Part shown: positions 19,392 through 28,978 of the stretch, in pieces
How the letters are laid out: each line of letters starts with the position of its first letter
Position numbering within the stretch: the stretch's first letter is position 1
From: Agrobacterium tumefaciens str. B6
GTDB lineage: Bacteria > Pseudomonadota > Alphaproteobacteria > Rhizobiales > Rhizobiaceae
DNA: 64,000 nucleotides
Assembly: GCF_001541315.1 (NCBI RefSeq)
Contig: NZ_LMVK01000004.1
Location: forward strand, 82,479 to 146,478
Direction of reading: 5' to 3'
Made by a program: the position numbers and the translations under genes
The notes under the pieces: generated by a model
Seen by the model: only the letters and a program-made list of their open reading frames with translations
Told to the model about the DNA's origin: nothing
The model's database searches: none

Positions 19392-19508
19392 CCTCATCCC
19401 TGTGCTTGTCACAGGGATCCAGCCAGCCCAAGTCCTTGGGCTGAGAGGAGTCCTTCCGTCGCGCAGACGCGCATCGGCTGGATTCCTGTGACAAGCACAG
19501 GAATGAGG
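19392..19508. repeat. 33-bp imperfect inverted repeat (rhizobial palindrome)
   Basis: Arms 19392-19424 and 19476-19508 match as reverse complements at 31 of 33 positions, around a 51-base centre. The arms resemble those of the element at 48863-48937 in their CCTCATCC/GGATCCA content, suggesting one dispersed family. It sits in a 357-bp gap that holds no gene. Confidence 0.8.
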
Positions 19509-19583
19509 GACACGGATGTGCCGGCGCAAGAAATCCCTGTAACGTACTTGTCGATTTGGCAAAGAGGCTCTCGGCAATCCATT

Positions 19584-19623
19584 AAAAAAACCCGCCAGCG
19601 CCGGTTGGGAGTGGCGCGGCGGG
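19584..19623 (-). terminator. terminator of the DUF1127 gene
   Basis: Long GC-rich stem pairing 19591-19600 with 19613-19623 (one bulge), followed by seven Ts on the minus strand. Confidence 0.88.
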
Positions 19624-19678
19624 CTGCCGAATGGCTTGATGGTGCCGGGGAAAGAAGGCACCGCTCTCCGACAAAAAA

Positions 19679-19984
19679 TCAAAGCGACCGGGAGGGCCAG
19701 GAGAGAAGCCGCGATTTTGCGGCCTCGTTGAGGGCCTCATCCCGCGTAACGCCGATATCCTCCAGAAGATCGTCGGACAATTCCCGCAAAGCGAGCCGTC
19801 CCTGCCGTTTCCGGTGCCAATTGAACAAGCCCGCAATCAGGCGACCAATAAGCGTGTGGGCGATCTTGGCCGGAAAGGGCGCCGGTGCGACCATGTCGCC
19901 GGCATCGCGGAACACGCGTTCCCGTTCGTAGCCATCAGGATAGAGTGTATCCGCTGTCGAAAGGTATTGATCCATCTTGCGCAT
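19679..19984 (-). CDS. DUF1127 small protein
   Basis: 101 residues. The C-terminal half (about 48-92) is a DUF1127 helix pair: aromatic/basic LFNWHRKRQGRLALRELSDD followed by LLEDIGVTRDEA. Members are common in alpha-proteobacteria; short Agrobacterium members are linked to phosphate, RNA turnover and stress phenotypes, but none is proven for this one. It has a private terminator and faces a MocR-type regulator across 93 bp, a typical regulator-target arrangement. ATGs at 19984 and 19975 are both possible. Confidence 0.8.
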   Translation of the reverse strand: MRKMDQYLSTADTLYPDGYERERVFRDAGDMVAPAPFPAKIAHTLIGRLIAGLFNWHRKRQGRLALRELSDDLLEDIGVTRDEALNEAAKSRLLSWPSRSL

Positions 19985-19993
19985 ATTGCACCT

Positions 19994-20084
19994 ATTGTCT
20001 CCGTTCGTTGATCCTCAATTAATGCAGACAATAAATACAATTGACTTCCAGACAGATACAATGCATAAATTGTCACCATGACAA
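19994..20084. promoter_or_regulatory. cluster of TTGTC/GACAA half-sites between DUF1127 gene and MocR gene
   Basis: ATTGTCT (19994-20000) and AGACAAT (20026-20032) are inverted; AGACAGAT follows at 20050; TTGTCA-CCA-TGACAA (20070-20084) is a perfect palindrome that covers the MocR start codon. Repeated half-sites in a divergent promoter are typical of MocR/GntR operators, so auto-regulation plus control of the DUF1127 gene is likely but inferred. Confidence 0.45.
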
Positions 20085-21496
20085 ATTGGCTTCCTGACAT
20101 CACCGAGGGCGACGGCCCGATTTATCTTCGCCTCGCCGACAGTATTGAAGGCGCGATTTCCGACGGCACCCTGCAGGCCGGCTCGAAACTGCCGCCCCAG
20201 CGCAATCTTGCTTACGATCTCGGTGTGACAATCGGTACAATCAGCCGGGCCTATGCGCTCATCCACGAACGTGGCCTCGTCAGCGGTGAGGTCGGACGCG
20301 GCACCTATGTCAATGAGCGCAAGACCCCTGCCCCCTCATTGCCCCTGGAACCGGCAGCGGCGGCCTTCGGCAGCACACGCCACGCCATCGACAGCAGCGC
20401 CGAATTCAGGCTGAACACGACGGCGGCACCGGATGTCGGCCAGAGCGGGCTGATCGCCCGGCACATCGAGGCCGTCACCCGTGAGCATGCGTACGATATC
20501 ACCAATTACGCCCGCTCCTTCCCCGACAGCTGGTGCATGGCGGGCGTTCGCTGGCTTTCCCAGAACGGCTGGTCGCCGAAACCGGAAAACATCGTCTCGA
20601 CGCTCGGCGCCCATGCGGCGGTGATGAGTGTGGTGACGGCGATGACCGCGCCGGGCGACCGTATCGTCTTCGAACCCGTCACCTATTCCCACATCAGCCG
20701 CAGCGCCGCCCTTGCCGGTCGGCGGGTGACGCTGGTGGAAGCGGATGAGAACGGCATTGTCCCTGATGATTTCGAGCGCGTCTGCGCCCAGCAGCATCCG
20801 AAGATGATCTTCCTGATGTCGGCCGGCCAGAACCCGACCTGCGCCACCCTGCCGGAAGAGCGCCGCCGCGCGATTGCCGATATTGCCCGCCGTTACGGCG
20901 TGTGGATCATCGAGGACAATCTCTACGGCGCGATGACCCGCGAGGCGATCCCGCTGATCGCCGAATTTGCGCCCGATATCACCTTCGTGGTCGGCGGCCT
21001 GTCGAAATCCGTCGCCGCCGGCGTGCGCGGCGGCTGGGTCGCCTGTCCAGCGCAATATTCCTCTCGTATCCGCATTTCCCACTCGATGCTGACGGGCGGC
21101 CTGCCCTTCATGCTGGCCGAGTTGAACGCGCGCCTCGTCAATAGCGGCGACGCCGATGACATTCGCAAGGACTGCATCGCAGAAATCAATCAACGCGAAG
21201 CGATTGCCCGGCGGGCCTTTGCCGGACTGGATTTCAATTCGCTGCCGGATATCGCCTTCCTGTGGCTGAGACTGCCCGAACCCTGGCTTTCCGGCACCTT
21301 CCGCAATGCGGCGATGAAGGAAGGCGTGCTGATCGACGACGAGGACGAGTTCAAGGCCGGACGGACGGACAAGGTTTTCCACCGCGTCCGCATCAGCTTT
21401 TCAGGCCCCTCCACCCGCGAGGAACTGACGCATGCCTTCGGCGTCCTCCGCCACCTGCTCGATAATGGCTCCGCCGGATATGAGAGCGTGGCATGA
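20078..21496 (+). CDS. MocR-type transcriptional regulator (GntR helix-turn-helix plus aminotransferase domain)
   Basis: 472 residues. Winged HTH of the GntR family at about 15-80 (YLRLADSIEGAI, LPPQRNLAYDLGV, GTISRAYALIHERGLV), then a fold-type I aminotransferase domain with the PLP lysine at Lys310 in GGLSKS. MocR proteins sense PLP, amino acids or related ligands and usually regulate a divergent gene, here the DUF1127 gene. The start codon lies inside a palindrome that could be its own operator. The effector is unknown. Confidence 0.9.
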   Translation: MTNWLPDITEGDGPIYLRLADSIEGAISDGTLQAGSKLPPQRNLAYDLGVTIGTISRAYALIHERGLVSGEVGRGTYVNERKTPAPSLPLEPAAAAFGSTRHAIDSSAEFRLNTTAAPDVGQSGLIARHIEAVTREHAYDITNYARSFPDSWCMAGVRWLSQNGWSPKPENIVSTLGAHAAVMSVVTAMTAPGDRIVFEPVTYSHISRSAALAGRRVTLVEADENGIVPDDFERVCAQQHPKMIFLMSAGQNPTCATLPEERRRAIADIARRYGVWIIEDNLYGAMTREAIPLIAEFAPDITFVVGGLSKSVAAGVRGGWVACPAQYSSRIRISHSMLTGGLPFMLAELNARLVNSGDADDIRKDCIAEINQREAIARRAFAGLDFNSLPDIAFLWLRLPEPWLSGTFRNAAMKEGVLIDDEDEFKAGRTDKVFHRVRISFSGPSTREELTHAFGVLRHLLDNGSAGYESVA

Positions 21497-21650
21497 CCCG
21501 ATGTGCGTTGGCGCGCAGACCGTGCGCCGCCAGCGAATAACGGCATAAACCGCCAATTAACCGGCAAAACAGCGCATTTTCCTGTCGCGCCATTGAGCCT
21601 CTTGCGCTAAAGAACCGGAAACTTTCCTCGGCTCGAACCGCGTGAGACCT

Positions 21651-23885
21651 ATGTCGATTCCAAATTCCATCAAGATCACCCCGGAACTCGTTGCATCCCA
21701 CGGGCTGAAGCCCGACGAATACCAGCGTATCCTCGACCTGATCGGACGGGAGCCCAGCTTTACCGAGCTTGGCATCTTCTCGGCCATGTGGAACGAGCAC
21801 TGCTCCTACAAGTCTTCCAAGAAGTGGCTGAAGACCCTGCCGACAACAGGTCCGCGCGTCATTCAGGGCCCCGGCGAAAACGCCGGCGTGGTTGACATCG
21901 ACGATGGCGACTGCGTCGTCTTCAAGATGGAGAGCCACAACCACCCGTCCTATATCGAGCCCTATCAGGGTGCGGCGACCGGCGTCGGCGGCATCCTGCG
22001 TGACGTCTTCACCATGGGCGCACGCCCGATCGCCGCCATGAATGCGCTGCGTTTCGGCGCGCCTGACCATCCGAAGACCCGCCACCTCGTGGCTGGCGTC
22101 GTCGCCGGTGTCGGCGGATACGGCAACTCCTTCGGCGTGCCGACCGTCGGCGGCGAAGTGGAATTCGATCCGCGTTATAACGGAAACATCCTCGTCAACG
22201 CCTTTGCTGCTGGCCTTGCCAAGTCCAATGCGATCTTCCTTTCGGAAGCCAAGGGCGTCGGCCTGCCGGTGGTATATCTCGGTGCAAAGACCGGCCGTGA
22301 CGGTGTCGGCGGCGCGACCATGGCGTCTGCCGAATTCGACGAGTCCATCGAAGAAAAGCGCCCGACCGTTCAGGTCGGCGACCCCTTCACCGAAAAGTGC
22401 CTGCTGGAAGCCTGCCTCGAACTGATGAAGACCGGCGCGGTCATCGCCATTCAGGACATGGGTGCTGCTGGCCTCACCTGCTCGGCTGTCGAAATGGGCG
22501 CCAAGGGCGACCTCGGCATTGAGCTTGATCTCAACGCCGTACCGGTGCGCGAAGAGCGCATGACGGCCTACGAAATGATGCTATCGGAAAGCCAGGAGCG
22601 CATGCTCATGGTTCTCGAGCCCTCCAAGGAAGAGGTCGCCAAGGCGATCTTCGTTAAATGGGGTCTGGACTTCGCCATCGTCGGCAAGACCACCGACGAC
22701 CTGCGCTTCCGCGTGCTGCACAATGGCGAGGAAGTCGCCAACCTGCCGATCAAGGATCTCGGCGATCAGGCTCCGGAATATGACCGCCCGTGGACGCCCG
22801 CCAAGGTTCAGGCGCCGCTTTCGGAAACCGACGTACCTTCGGCCGATATTGCCGATGCGCTGGTTTCGCTGGTCGGTTCGGCCAACAACTCCTCGCGCCG
22901 CTGGGTGTACGAACAGTACGATACGCTGATCCAGGGCAACTCCCTGCAGCTGCCGGGCGGCGATGCCGGCGTGGTTCGCGTTGAAGGCCATGACAAGAAG
23001 GCGCTTGCCTTCTCCTCCGACGTGACGCCGCGTTATGTCGAGGCTGACCCCTTCGAAGGCGGCAAGCAGGCCGTTGCCGAATGCTGGCGCAACATCACCG
23101 CAACCGGCGCCCTGCCGCTGGCGGCCACCGACAACCTCAATTTCGGCAATCCCGAAAAGCCGGAGATCATGAGCCAGCTCGTTCATGCCATCAAGGGCAT
23201 CGGCGAAGCCTGCCGCGTGCTGGAGTTCCCGATCGTTTCCGGCAACGTCTCGCTCTATAACGAGACCAACGGTCAGGCGATCCTGCCCACCCCCACCATC
23301 GGCGGCGTTGGCTTGCTGAAGGATTGGGGCCGCATGGCGCGCATCCGCTTTGCCGCTGCTGAAGAAGTGGTGCTCTTGGTCGGCGCGCCTGCCGGTCTCG
23401 GCACCCACATCGCCCAGTCGGTTTACATGCGCGACATCCATGGCCGCATCGATGGCCCGGCACCGCACGTCGATCTGGCAGCCGAGAAGAAAAACGGCGA
23501 TTTCGTCCGCACGCTCATCACCGATGGCCTTGCGACAGCGGTTCACGATTGCTCCTCGGGCGGTCTGGCGCTTGCGGTTGCCGAAATGGCAATTTCCTCC
23601 GGCATCGGCGCGACGATCGATGCGGTCGAAGGCCACAATCCGGTCCTCACCTTCTATGGCGAAGACCAGGGTCGTTACGTCCTGACAGTAAAGAAGACAG
23701 ATCTCGACAAGGTCCAGGCAGCGGCGAAGGCGGCGGGCGTTTCCTGCCCCGCAATCGGCGTTACCGGCGGTGCGAGCGTAAAGCTGGGCACGGCGCGGGC
23801 TGTCGAGATTAAAGAATTGCACTTGGCCTATGAATCGTGGTTCCCTCAATTCATGGACGGCGAAACTTTGCTCGCCGCAGAATGA
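21651..23885 (+). CDS. purL: FGAM synthase, small-type PurL
   Basis: Catalytic subunit that turns FGAR into FGAM with ATP and ammonia from PurQ. 744 residues, the small PurL form that needs PurS and PurQ (both at 17.9-18.8 kb). Motifs: [34 protein letters not shown] (shown in part) with catalytic His, and [14 protein letters not shown]. The ATG at 21651 is preferred; a GTG nine bases upstream is possible. No strong ribosome site is visible. Confidence 0.97.
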   Translation: MSIPNSIKITPELVASHGLKPDEYQRILDLIGREPSFTELGIFSAMWNEHCSYKSSKKWLKTLPTTGPRVIQGPGENAGVVDIDDGDCVVFKMESHNHPSYIEPYQGAATGVGGILRDVFTMGARPIAAMNALRFGAPDHPKTRHLVAGVVAGVGGYGNSFGVPTVGGEVEFDPRYNGNILVNAFAAGLAKSNAIFLSEAKGVGLPVVYLGAKTGRDGVGGATMASAEFDESIEEKRPTVQVGDPFTEKCLLEACLELMKTGAVIAIQDMGAAGLTCSAVEMGAKGDLGIELDLNAVPVREERMTAYEMMLSESQERMLMVLEPSKEEVAKAIFVKWGLDFAIVGKTTDDLRFRVLHNGEEVANLPIKDLGDQAPEYDRPWTPAKVQAPLSETDVPSADIADALVSLVGSANNSSRRWVYEQYDTLIQGNSLQLPGGDAGVVRVEGHDKKALAFSSDVTPRYVEADPFEGGKQAVAECWRNITATGALPLAATDNLNFGNPEKPEIMSQLVHAIKGIGEACRVLEFPIVSGNVSLYNETNGQAILPTPTIGGVGLLKDWGRMARIRFAAAEEVVLLVGAPAGLGTHIAQSVYMRDIHGRIDGPAPHVDLAAEKKNGDFVRTLITDGLATAVHDCSSGGLALAVAEMAISSGIGATIDAVEGHNPVLTFYGEDQGRYVLTVKKTDLDKVQAAAKAAGVSCPAIGVTGGASVKLGTARAVEIKELHLAYESWFPQFMDGETLLAAE

Positions 23886-23901
23886 ATTAAGGAGAAACAC
23901 C

Positions 23902-24135
23902 ATGCCCATGAAACCCGGCGACATTGAAGACATGATTAAGGCGGGAATTCCCGGGGCAAAGGTCACGATCCGCGATCTGGCCGGTGACGGCGATCACTAC
24001 GCGGCGGAAGTCGTTGCGGAAGCATTCAAGGGCAAGACCCGCGTGCAGCAGCACCAGATGGTCTATGATGCGCTGAAGGGCAATATGGGCGGCGTTCTGC
24101 ATGCCCTTGCCCTGCAGACTTCGGCTCCCGAATGA
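23902..24135 (+). CDS. BolA-family protein
   Basis: 77 residues, the IbaG/BolA2 length class. The conserved KTRVQQHQMVYDAL segment contains the His that helps bind a [2Fe-2S] cluster with a CGFS glutaredoxin. The matching glutaredoxin GrxD is encoded at 26367. It begins 16 bp after purL with a good AAGGAG site and ends in a clear terminator. Probable role: iron-sulfur cluster handling or iron sensing in the cytosol. Confidence 0.93.
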   Translation: MPMKPGDIEDMIKAGIPGAKVTIRDLAGDGDHYAAEVVAEAFKGKTRVQQHQMVYDALKGNMGGVLHALALQTSAPE

Positions 24136-24214
24136 TTGCGCCCGTGAAAGCGGTGTCGGCAACAGCACGTCTCTGTCCGATCTGCGGCAGAGCGTGAAGA
24201 CTGCGGATTAAATC

Positions 24215-24249
24215 AAAGGCCCGCGTGATGCTCTCACGCGGGCCTTTTC
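24215..24249 (+). terminator. terminator after bolA
   Basis: Perfect 13-bp stem (24216-24228 with 24234-24246), 5-base loop, short T-run. Confidence 0.88.
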
Positions 24250-24276
24250 ATATCGGGCAGAATGCACGAACGCCGC

Positions 24277-25425
24277 TTACAAAACGGGCGGGCTCTGCGA
24301 ATCCAGATCGGCGAAGGATGCGGCCGGCAAAGGCCCCGCCGTCAGCAGGGTAAAATCGTAACCGGATTTGCGATCCGGCCCCAGAACATATTGCCGGTGC
24401 ATGCGCAGGAAGTTGCGCTTGTTCTTTTTATAGCGTTCCGATGACAGCGAATGCTTGAAACGGATCGGTACGATTTTCGGCTGCGGCGCATCCTTGTGGC
24501 CGGTCAGCGCAACCGTGTTGGAGCGGTAGAGGTGGATCGGATCGGTCAGGCACTGGATGTCGAACCATGTCACCTCCGGGTGACGCGCAATCGCACCGAC
24601 GCTCTCACGAAGCCTGTCCGCACTCGACAGGAACGCACATTGCAGTGCCGCCCCGCCTAGCGTCGCGAAAGACAGCTTCCGTCCATCGAGCACATCCGGC
24701 TTAAGCTCCAGCACGCGGCCGATAGTGGCGAGCGCAAGACTGGCGCCCATGCTGTGCGAAACGACCAGAACCTCGTCCGAGGGCTGTTCGAGCGCCGTCA
24801 GAACAAGTGCTGCCCTCTCCTCGATCCAGTCGCGGGCAATCGGTTCATCGCGGCCGACCGCGAGCGCAAACCGCCAGTCCGCATAAAGATGCAGGGTATG
24901 AAACCGCTCCGCGAAAGGCAGGAACGCCTTCACGAAAAACAGGGCGGCAGCGGGAAGGCTGATCGCGAAGAGCCAGAGCGGCAAAGCGAAAAGCCAGGGC
25001 GAAAGTGCAATAGTCGCCGCAAGCGCACCGCCGACAAGCATCAGCAGGAACGGGAAGATGAAGAACAGGCCAAAACGCCAGGCGTGGCGGAAGTAGCGCG
25101 CCGCACCGCCCTCGGCGATGATGCCTGCGCCGGCTTTGAAACCAAGCCAGATCTGCTGCCAGACCGGCGCATCCCGCAATTGCGATATCACCGCATTATG
25201 ATCGTAAACGAAAATGTCGGAGCGCGTCCGCCAGTCGCCGGCCGAAGCTTCAACCGTGAATGTCTCGCCGCCCGGCCTGCTCGTGAGCGGTCCCACCGCA
25301 TAGTCGACATCCCACGTCTTGCCGGCAAGCGCCGCCGCCCGCTGGTAACGCAGATGATGGGCCGCCGCATCGAGCGGATCGAAACCGGGGAAATAAAGAA
25401 CAAGGCGTGACTTGACGGTCGGCAT
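24277..25425 (-). CDS. membrane-associated alpha/beta hydrolase-like protein
   Basis: 382 residues. An N-terminal strand ends in YFPGFDP, a nucleophile elbow VSHSMGAS is at about 223-230, and two adjacent hydrophobic segments lie between about 117 and 166. The order is that of an alpha/beta hydrolase with a membrane insertion. The expected late His is not obvious, so activity is uncertain. It is transcribed against its neighbours and interrupts the bolA-grxD region. Confidence 0.7.
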   Translation of the reverse strand: MPTVKSRLVLYFPGFDPLDAAAHHLRYQRAAALAGKTWDVDYAVGPLTSRPGGETFTVEASAGDWRTRSDIFVYDHNAVISQLRDAPVWQQIWLGFKAGAGIIAEGGAARYFRHAWRFGLFFIFPFLLMLVGGALAATIALSPWLFALPLWLFAISLPAAALFFVKAFLPFAERFHTLHLYADWRFALAVGRDEPIARDWIEERAALVLTALEQPSDEVLVVSHSMGASLALATIGRVLELKPDVLDGRKLSFATLGGAALQCAFLSSADRLRESVGAIARHPEVTWFDIQCLTDPIHLYRSNTVALTGHKDAPQPKIVPIRFKHSLSSERYKKNKRNFLRMHRQYVLGPDRKSGYDFTLLTAGPLPAASFADLDSQSPPVL

Positions 25426-25535
25426 GCATAAACCTTCGGGCTGGAGGCACCCGAAAGGATCGCTTGATACAGTGGGCGATGCACGTATAGTAAAAATCGC
25501 GACCGAAATATGATTTATTTATTGGCGAGGGAAAT

Positions 25536-25784
25536 TTGTCTGGCATCGTCGATCAATTGCTCAACGGCGTCGTCAAGGGCGCTCTGGCCGAAGTGCTGAC
25601 CAAGACCGGTATCCGCAAGACCCGAAGGGCCCGCCAGACGAAAAGCGCCGGTTCCCTTGCCGGCGGCATCGTCGGCTCGGTCCTGGAAGCCGCGATCAAC
25701 GCAGCCGTCAAACCCAAGCCAGCCAAGAAGCAGGTGAGCAAAAGACGCACGGCCGCTGCGCGCAGCCGACAGAGATATCGATGA
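25536..25784 (+). CDS. hypothetical small basic protein
   Basis: 82 residues from a TTG start preceded by GAGGG. The middle (GGIVGSVLEAAINAAV) is a glycine/alanine amphipathic segment, the C-terminus is strongly basic (many Lys and Arg). No family recognised. Its TGA overlaps the next gene's ATG (ATGA), indicating translational coupling and supporting that both are real. Confidence 0.55.
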   Translation: MSGIVDQLLNGVVKGALAEVLTKTGIRKTRRARQTKSAGSLAGGIVGSVLEAAINAAVKPKPAKKQVSKRRTAAARSRQRYR

Positions 25785-26212
25785 TCCGCAACGAGCGGCT
25801 TTGCCTGTTTTTCGCCTGCGCCCTCCTGTTTCTTTCCGCAACACGCATGGGCTTCACCGACGACAGAAGTAACAAAGAGATCAAAATCGGCTTCGCCGTG
25901 CTGCTTCATGATGCTGATCCGATAGCCGGCACTGCGCTTTGCAAAATTGGTCAAACCTGCCGTCTGCTTAAACAGGAAGAGCCTAAATTAATTGTCGATC
26001 TCAAAATCGACCACCAAAACGACCGACTGGTGAGTGAAATGCAGGTGGATTGCGAACGAGATTGTTCGCTAGCGACCGGCCGCTCAGTGATGACACTCCA
26101 GAACCAGAAAGAACTCGATCTTTTCGCTGACGAGACAGGCATATTAGTCCCGCTCGTCTCCAGACCGCGAAAGACGATCGGCAAAATACTTCTGGTCTAT
26201 CCCGACACCTGA
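25781..26212 (+). CDS. hypothetical exported protein
   Basis: 143 residues with a likely signal peptide (hydrophobic 8-20). The mature part contains four Cys residues in two pairs (CKIGQTC and CERDC), suggesting disulfides in the periplasm. The motif region GFAVLLHDADPIAGTALC is not assigned to a family. It overlaps the previous gene by 4 bp. Base use is less GC-rich than that of neighbours. Confidence 0.6.
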   Translation: MIRNERLCLFFACALLFLSATRMGFTDDRSNKEIKIGFAVLLHDADPIAGTALCKIGQTCRLLKQEEPKLIVDLKIDHQNDRLVSEMQVDCERDCSLATGRSVMTLQNQKELDLFADETGILVPLVSRPRKTIGKILLVYPDT

Positions 26213-26366
26213 CCCGCTGCGACGTGGACGCGAAATTTCGATCCCTCTCCAATGATGCCACACCCGCAGTTTTTTACGCTTCCCGGGTGGAAATCGCGCC
26301 GCGACATGTTATCTAGGAACAAACGGAAAGCAGCGGCCTTGAACCGCATGTGAAAGGAATAGGCCT

Positions 26367-26702
26367 ATGAGCGGCATTAACGACATGATCGACAGCGAAG
26401 TGAAGAGCAACGACATCGTTCTTTTCATGAAGGGCACCCCGCAATTTCCGCAGTGCGGTTTTTCCGGACAGGTGGTACAGATCCTCGATTATCTCGGCGT
26501 CGACTACAAGGGCGTCAATGTGCTTGCCGATGCCGACATCCGTCAGGGCATCAAGGACTATTCCAACTGGCCGACCATCCCGCAGCTCTACGTCAAGGGC
26601 GAATTCGTCGGCGGCTGTGACATCGTAAGAGAGATGTTCCAGTCCGGCGAACTGCAAAGCCACTTCCAAGAACAGGGTATCAGCGTCCGCGGCGCGGCCT
26701 GA
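26367..26702 (+). CDS. grxD: monothiol glutaredoxin (CGFS type)
   Basis: 111 residues. Active site CGFS with Cys30, and the GSH-binding [17 protein letters not shown] region. CGFS glutaredoxins bind a bridging [2Fe-2S] cluster with glutathione and partner BolA, which is encoded 2.2 kb upstream. Role: cluster transfer and iron homeostasis. The ribosome site is a weak AAAGG. Confidence 0.95.
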   Translation: MSGINDMIDSEVKSNDIVLFMKGTPQFPQCGFSGQVVQILDYLGVDYKGVNVLADADIRQGIKDYSNWPTIPQLYVKGEFVGGCDIVREMFQSGELQSHFQEQGISVRGAA

Positions 26703-26797
26703 TTTCGGCCGGTTCATCCGGCCCACCCTGATTGTCAGAAATGTATGCCAGGCGTTGCTTCATGCAACGCCTTTGCCGTTCTTTTTGGGGCAATCCT

Positions 26798-28048
26798 GTG
26801 ACAGAACTTTCACAATCCACCGCTTCGCGCGCAGGCTCGATGGGGCGCACGGAATTCATCGCGCTTGCCGCGATGCTGATGGCACTGAACGCGCTTGCCA
26901 TCGACATCATGCTGCCGGGTCTTCAGGAAATCGGCGCATCGCTTGGCGTCGTGAATGAAAACCACCGCCAATATGTCATTTCCACCTATCTTCTGGGCTT
27001 CGGCGTCGCGCAGCTTCTATACGGTCCGATCTCGGACCGTTTCGGACGCCGCAAGCCGATGCTCGTCGGACTTGCGATCTATATCGTTTCAGCCCTCGCC
27101 GTAGTCTTCGTACCGTCATTCTCCGGCCTGCTGATCCTGCGCTTCATTCAGGGCATCGGCTCGGCGGCGACACGCGTCATTACCATCTCGATCGTGCGTG
27201 ACATCTATGGCGGCCGCCAGATGGCGGAAGTCATGTCGCTGATCATGATGGTGTTCATGGTCGTTCCGGTCATCGCACCCGGCACCGGTCAGATCGTGCT
27301 GTTTTTCGGTAACTGGCATCTGATCTTCGCCTTCATGGCGGGAATTGCCTCCGTCGTGACGGCCTGGATGTATTTCCGCCTGCCGGAAACCCTGCATCCG
27401 GACGAAGTCCGCCCCTTCCCCCCCCGTTCTATCCTTGGCGGTTTCAAGATCGTGCTCACCAACCGCATCGCGCTTTGTTACACGCTCTCCAGCACCTTCA
27501 TCTTCGGTGCGCTGTTCGGCTTCATCAATTCGGCCGAACAGGTCTATAAGGGCATTTATGGGCTGGGTGCGTGGTTTGCAGCGGCCTTTGCGGGCGTGGC
27601 GCTGTTCATGGCCTTCTCGTCCTTCATCAATGCAAGGCTTGTCGGCCGGTTCGGCATGCGCAAGCTGTCGCACGGATCCCTGCTGGGCTTCATCGCCATC
27701 ACCTTCATCTGGCTGGTGGTGCAGGTGCTTGGCCCGGAACCGATGCCCTTTGCGATCTTCATTGTGTTCTTCGCGCTCGCCATGTTCCAGTTCGGCTGGA
27801 TCGGCTCGAACTTCAACTCGCTCGCCATGGAGCCGCTCGGCCACGTCGCCGGCACGGCCTCCTCCGTCATCGGCTTCATGGGAACGGTCGGCGGCTCTCT
27901 CATCGGCGCCGCCATCGGCCAGGCATTCGACGGTACGGCGCTGCCCATGGTGGCGGGCTTCTTCGTCGTCTCCATCATCGGCCTCGTCTTCGTGCTGATC
28001 GGCGAAAAGGGCGTGCTGTTCCAAGCGCATAACAAACCGACACGGTAA
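26798..28048 (+). CDS. MFS multidrug exporter, Bcr/CflA family
   Basis: About 416 residues with 12 predicted membrane helices. The MFS loop 2-3 motif appears as GPISDRFGRRKP and helix 1 has LAIDIMLPGL, both characteristic of Bcr/CflA proton-driven drug efflux pumps. The GTG at 26798 with GGGG upstream fits the family N-terminus; an ATG at 26732 would add 22 uncharacteristic residues. Substrate unknown. Confidence 0.88.
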   Translation: MTELSQSTASRAGSMGRTEFIALAAMLMALNALAIDIMLPGLQEIGASLGVVNENHRQYVISTYLLGFGVAQLLYGPISDRFGRRKPMLVGLAIYIVSALAVVFVPSFSGLLILRFIQGIGSAATRVITISIVRDIYGGRQMAEVMSLIMMVFMVVPVIAPGTGQIVLFFGNWHLIFAFMAGIASVVTAWMYFRLPETLHPDEVRPFPPRSILGGFKIVLTNRIALCYTLSSTFIFGALFGFINSAEQVYKGIYGLGAWFAAAFAGVALFMAFSSFINARLVGRFGMRKLSHGSLLGFIAITFIWLVVQVLGPEPMPFAIFIVFFALAMFQFGWIGSNFNSLAMEPLGHVAGTASSVIGFMGTVGGSLIGAAIGQAFDGTALPMVAGFFVVSIIGLVFVLIGEKGVLFQAHNKPTR

Positions 28049-28064
28049 GTTCAGGCACACAAAC

Positions 28065-28101
28065 AAAAAGGGCGCGGAACTCGGTTCCACGCCCTTTTTT
28101 T
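28065..28101. terminator. bidirectional terminator between MFS gene and IMPase gene
   Basis: Fourteen-bp stem with one mismatch, TCG loop, T-run on both sides (A-run on the left arm), serving the convergent genes. Confidence 0.85.
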
Positions 28102-28123
28102 GTTGGTTACAGCGACGCTTCCC

Positions 28124-28948
28124 TCAAACCGTAAAAATCTTCTCGCGCAGCAATTCCCACGTCTCCTGATCAGGAGCAAGCAGCAGGCCGCCATCCAGAT
28201 GGCGCGGCAGATAGGGAGAGCCGTCGAGACGGGCGGCATAAGCGCCCGCTTCCTGCGACAGCAGCGTGCCGGCCAGATGGTCCCAGGGCATCAGCTTGTT
28301 ATACATCAGGAAGTGCATATGGCCGCCGCAGAACACGCGGTATTCATGCGCAGCACAGCGATAGCTGGTGAACAACCGCACATCGGCAAGGTTCATGAGA
28401 ATCTTGCGGCGTGTCTCCACATCAAAATAGCCGGTATTGGCGATGCCAACCATCTGCGACAATACAGGCGCCGGCACGACCGACATCTGCGTCTGCGAGC
28501 CATCGGCGGCGCAAAGCCATGCACCGGAGCCCTTTTCGGCAATCGCCCAGTCATTGCCCATCGGATCGAAAATAAGACCGGCAACGGTCTCGCCCTTCGA
28601 GATAACGCTCATCATCACGCCGAAAAGCGGCAGGCCGGAGGCGAAATTATAGGTGCCGTCGATCGGATCGACCACCACGGCAAGATCGGCATCGGCAAGC
28701 TTGCCGAGCAGCGAGGCGTCCGCCGCCACCGCCTCTTCGCCGATGAACAGCGCATCAGGCATGATTTCCTGTACACGGGCGCGGATAAGCCGCTCCGCAG
28801 CCTCGTCGGCCTCGGTCACAAGGTCGATCGCCTCGCTCTTTATCCGCACATCGCCCTCGCCCAGATTGCGGAACCGCGGCAGGATTTCCACTGCCGCCGC
28901 CTCCTGAAGCGCGTTGGCAAGAGAGGCGATGTCGAGTTCGAGAGCCAT
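28124..28948 (-). CDS. inositol monophosphatase family protein (copy 1)
   Basis: 274 residues. All metal-binding motifs are intact: GEE, DPIDGTYNF and PWDHLAG. The family hydrolyses inositol-1-phosphate, 3-prime-phosphoadenosine phosphate, histidinol phosphate or sugar phosphates; which one cannot be told here. It is the last gene of a ttcA-IMPase-IMPase run and is a diverged duplicate of its upstream neighbour (shared LPRFRNL, DLVTEAD, KGETVAG). Confidence 0.9.
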   Translation of the reverse strand: MALELDIASLANALQEAAAVEILPRFRNLGEGDVRIKSEAIDLVTEADEAAERLIRARVQEIMPDALFIGEEAVAADASLLGKLADADLAVVVDPIDGTYNFASGLPLFGVMMSVISKGETVAGLIFDPMGNDWAIAEKGSGAWLCAADGSQTQMSVVPAPVLSQMVGIANTGYFDVETRRKILMNLADVRLFTSYRCAAHEYRVFCGGHMHFLMYNKLMPWDHLAGTLLSQEAGAYAARLDGSPYLPRHLDGGLLLAPDQETWELLREKIFTV

Positions 28949-28978
28949 GGGCGATATCCTTCTTTCTGAGCGTAACGA

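Noticed and set aside
22581..23966. 461-residue minus-strand frame opposite purL
   Set aside because: Overlaps the whole C-terminal half of purL, which is unmistakable.
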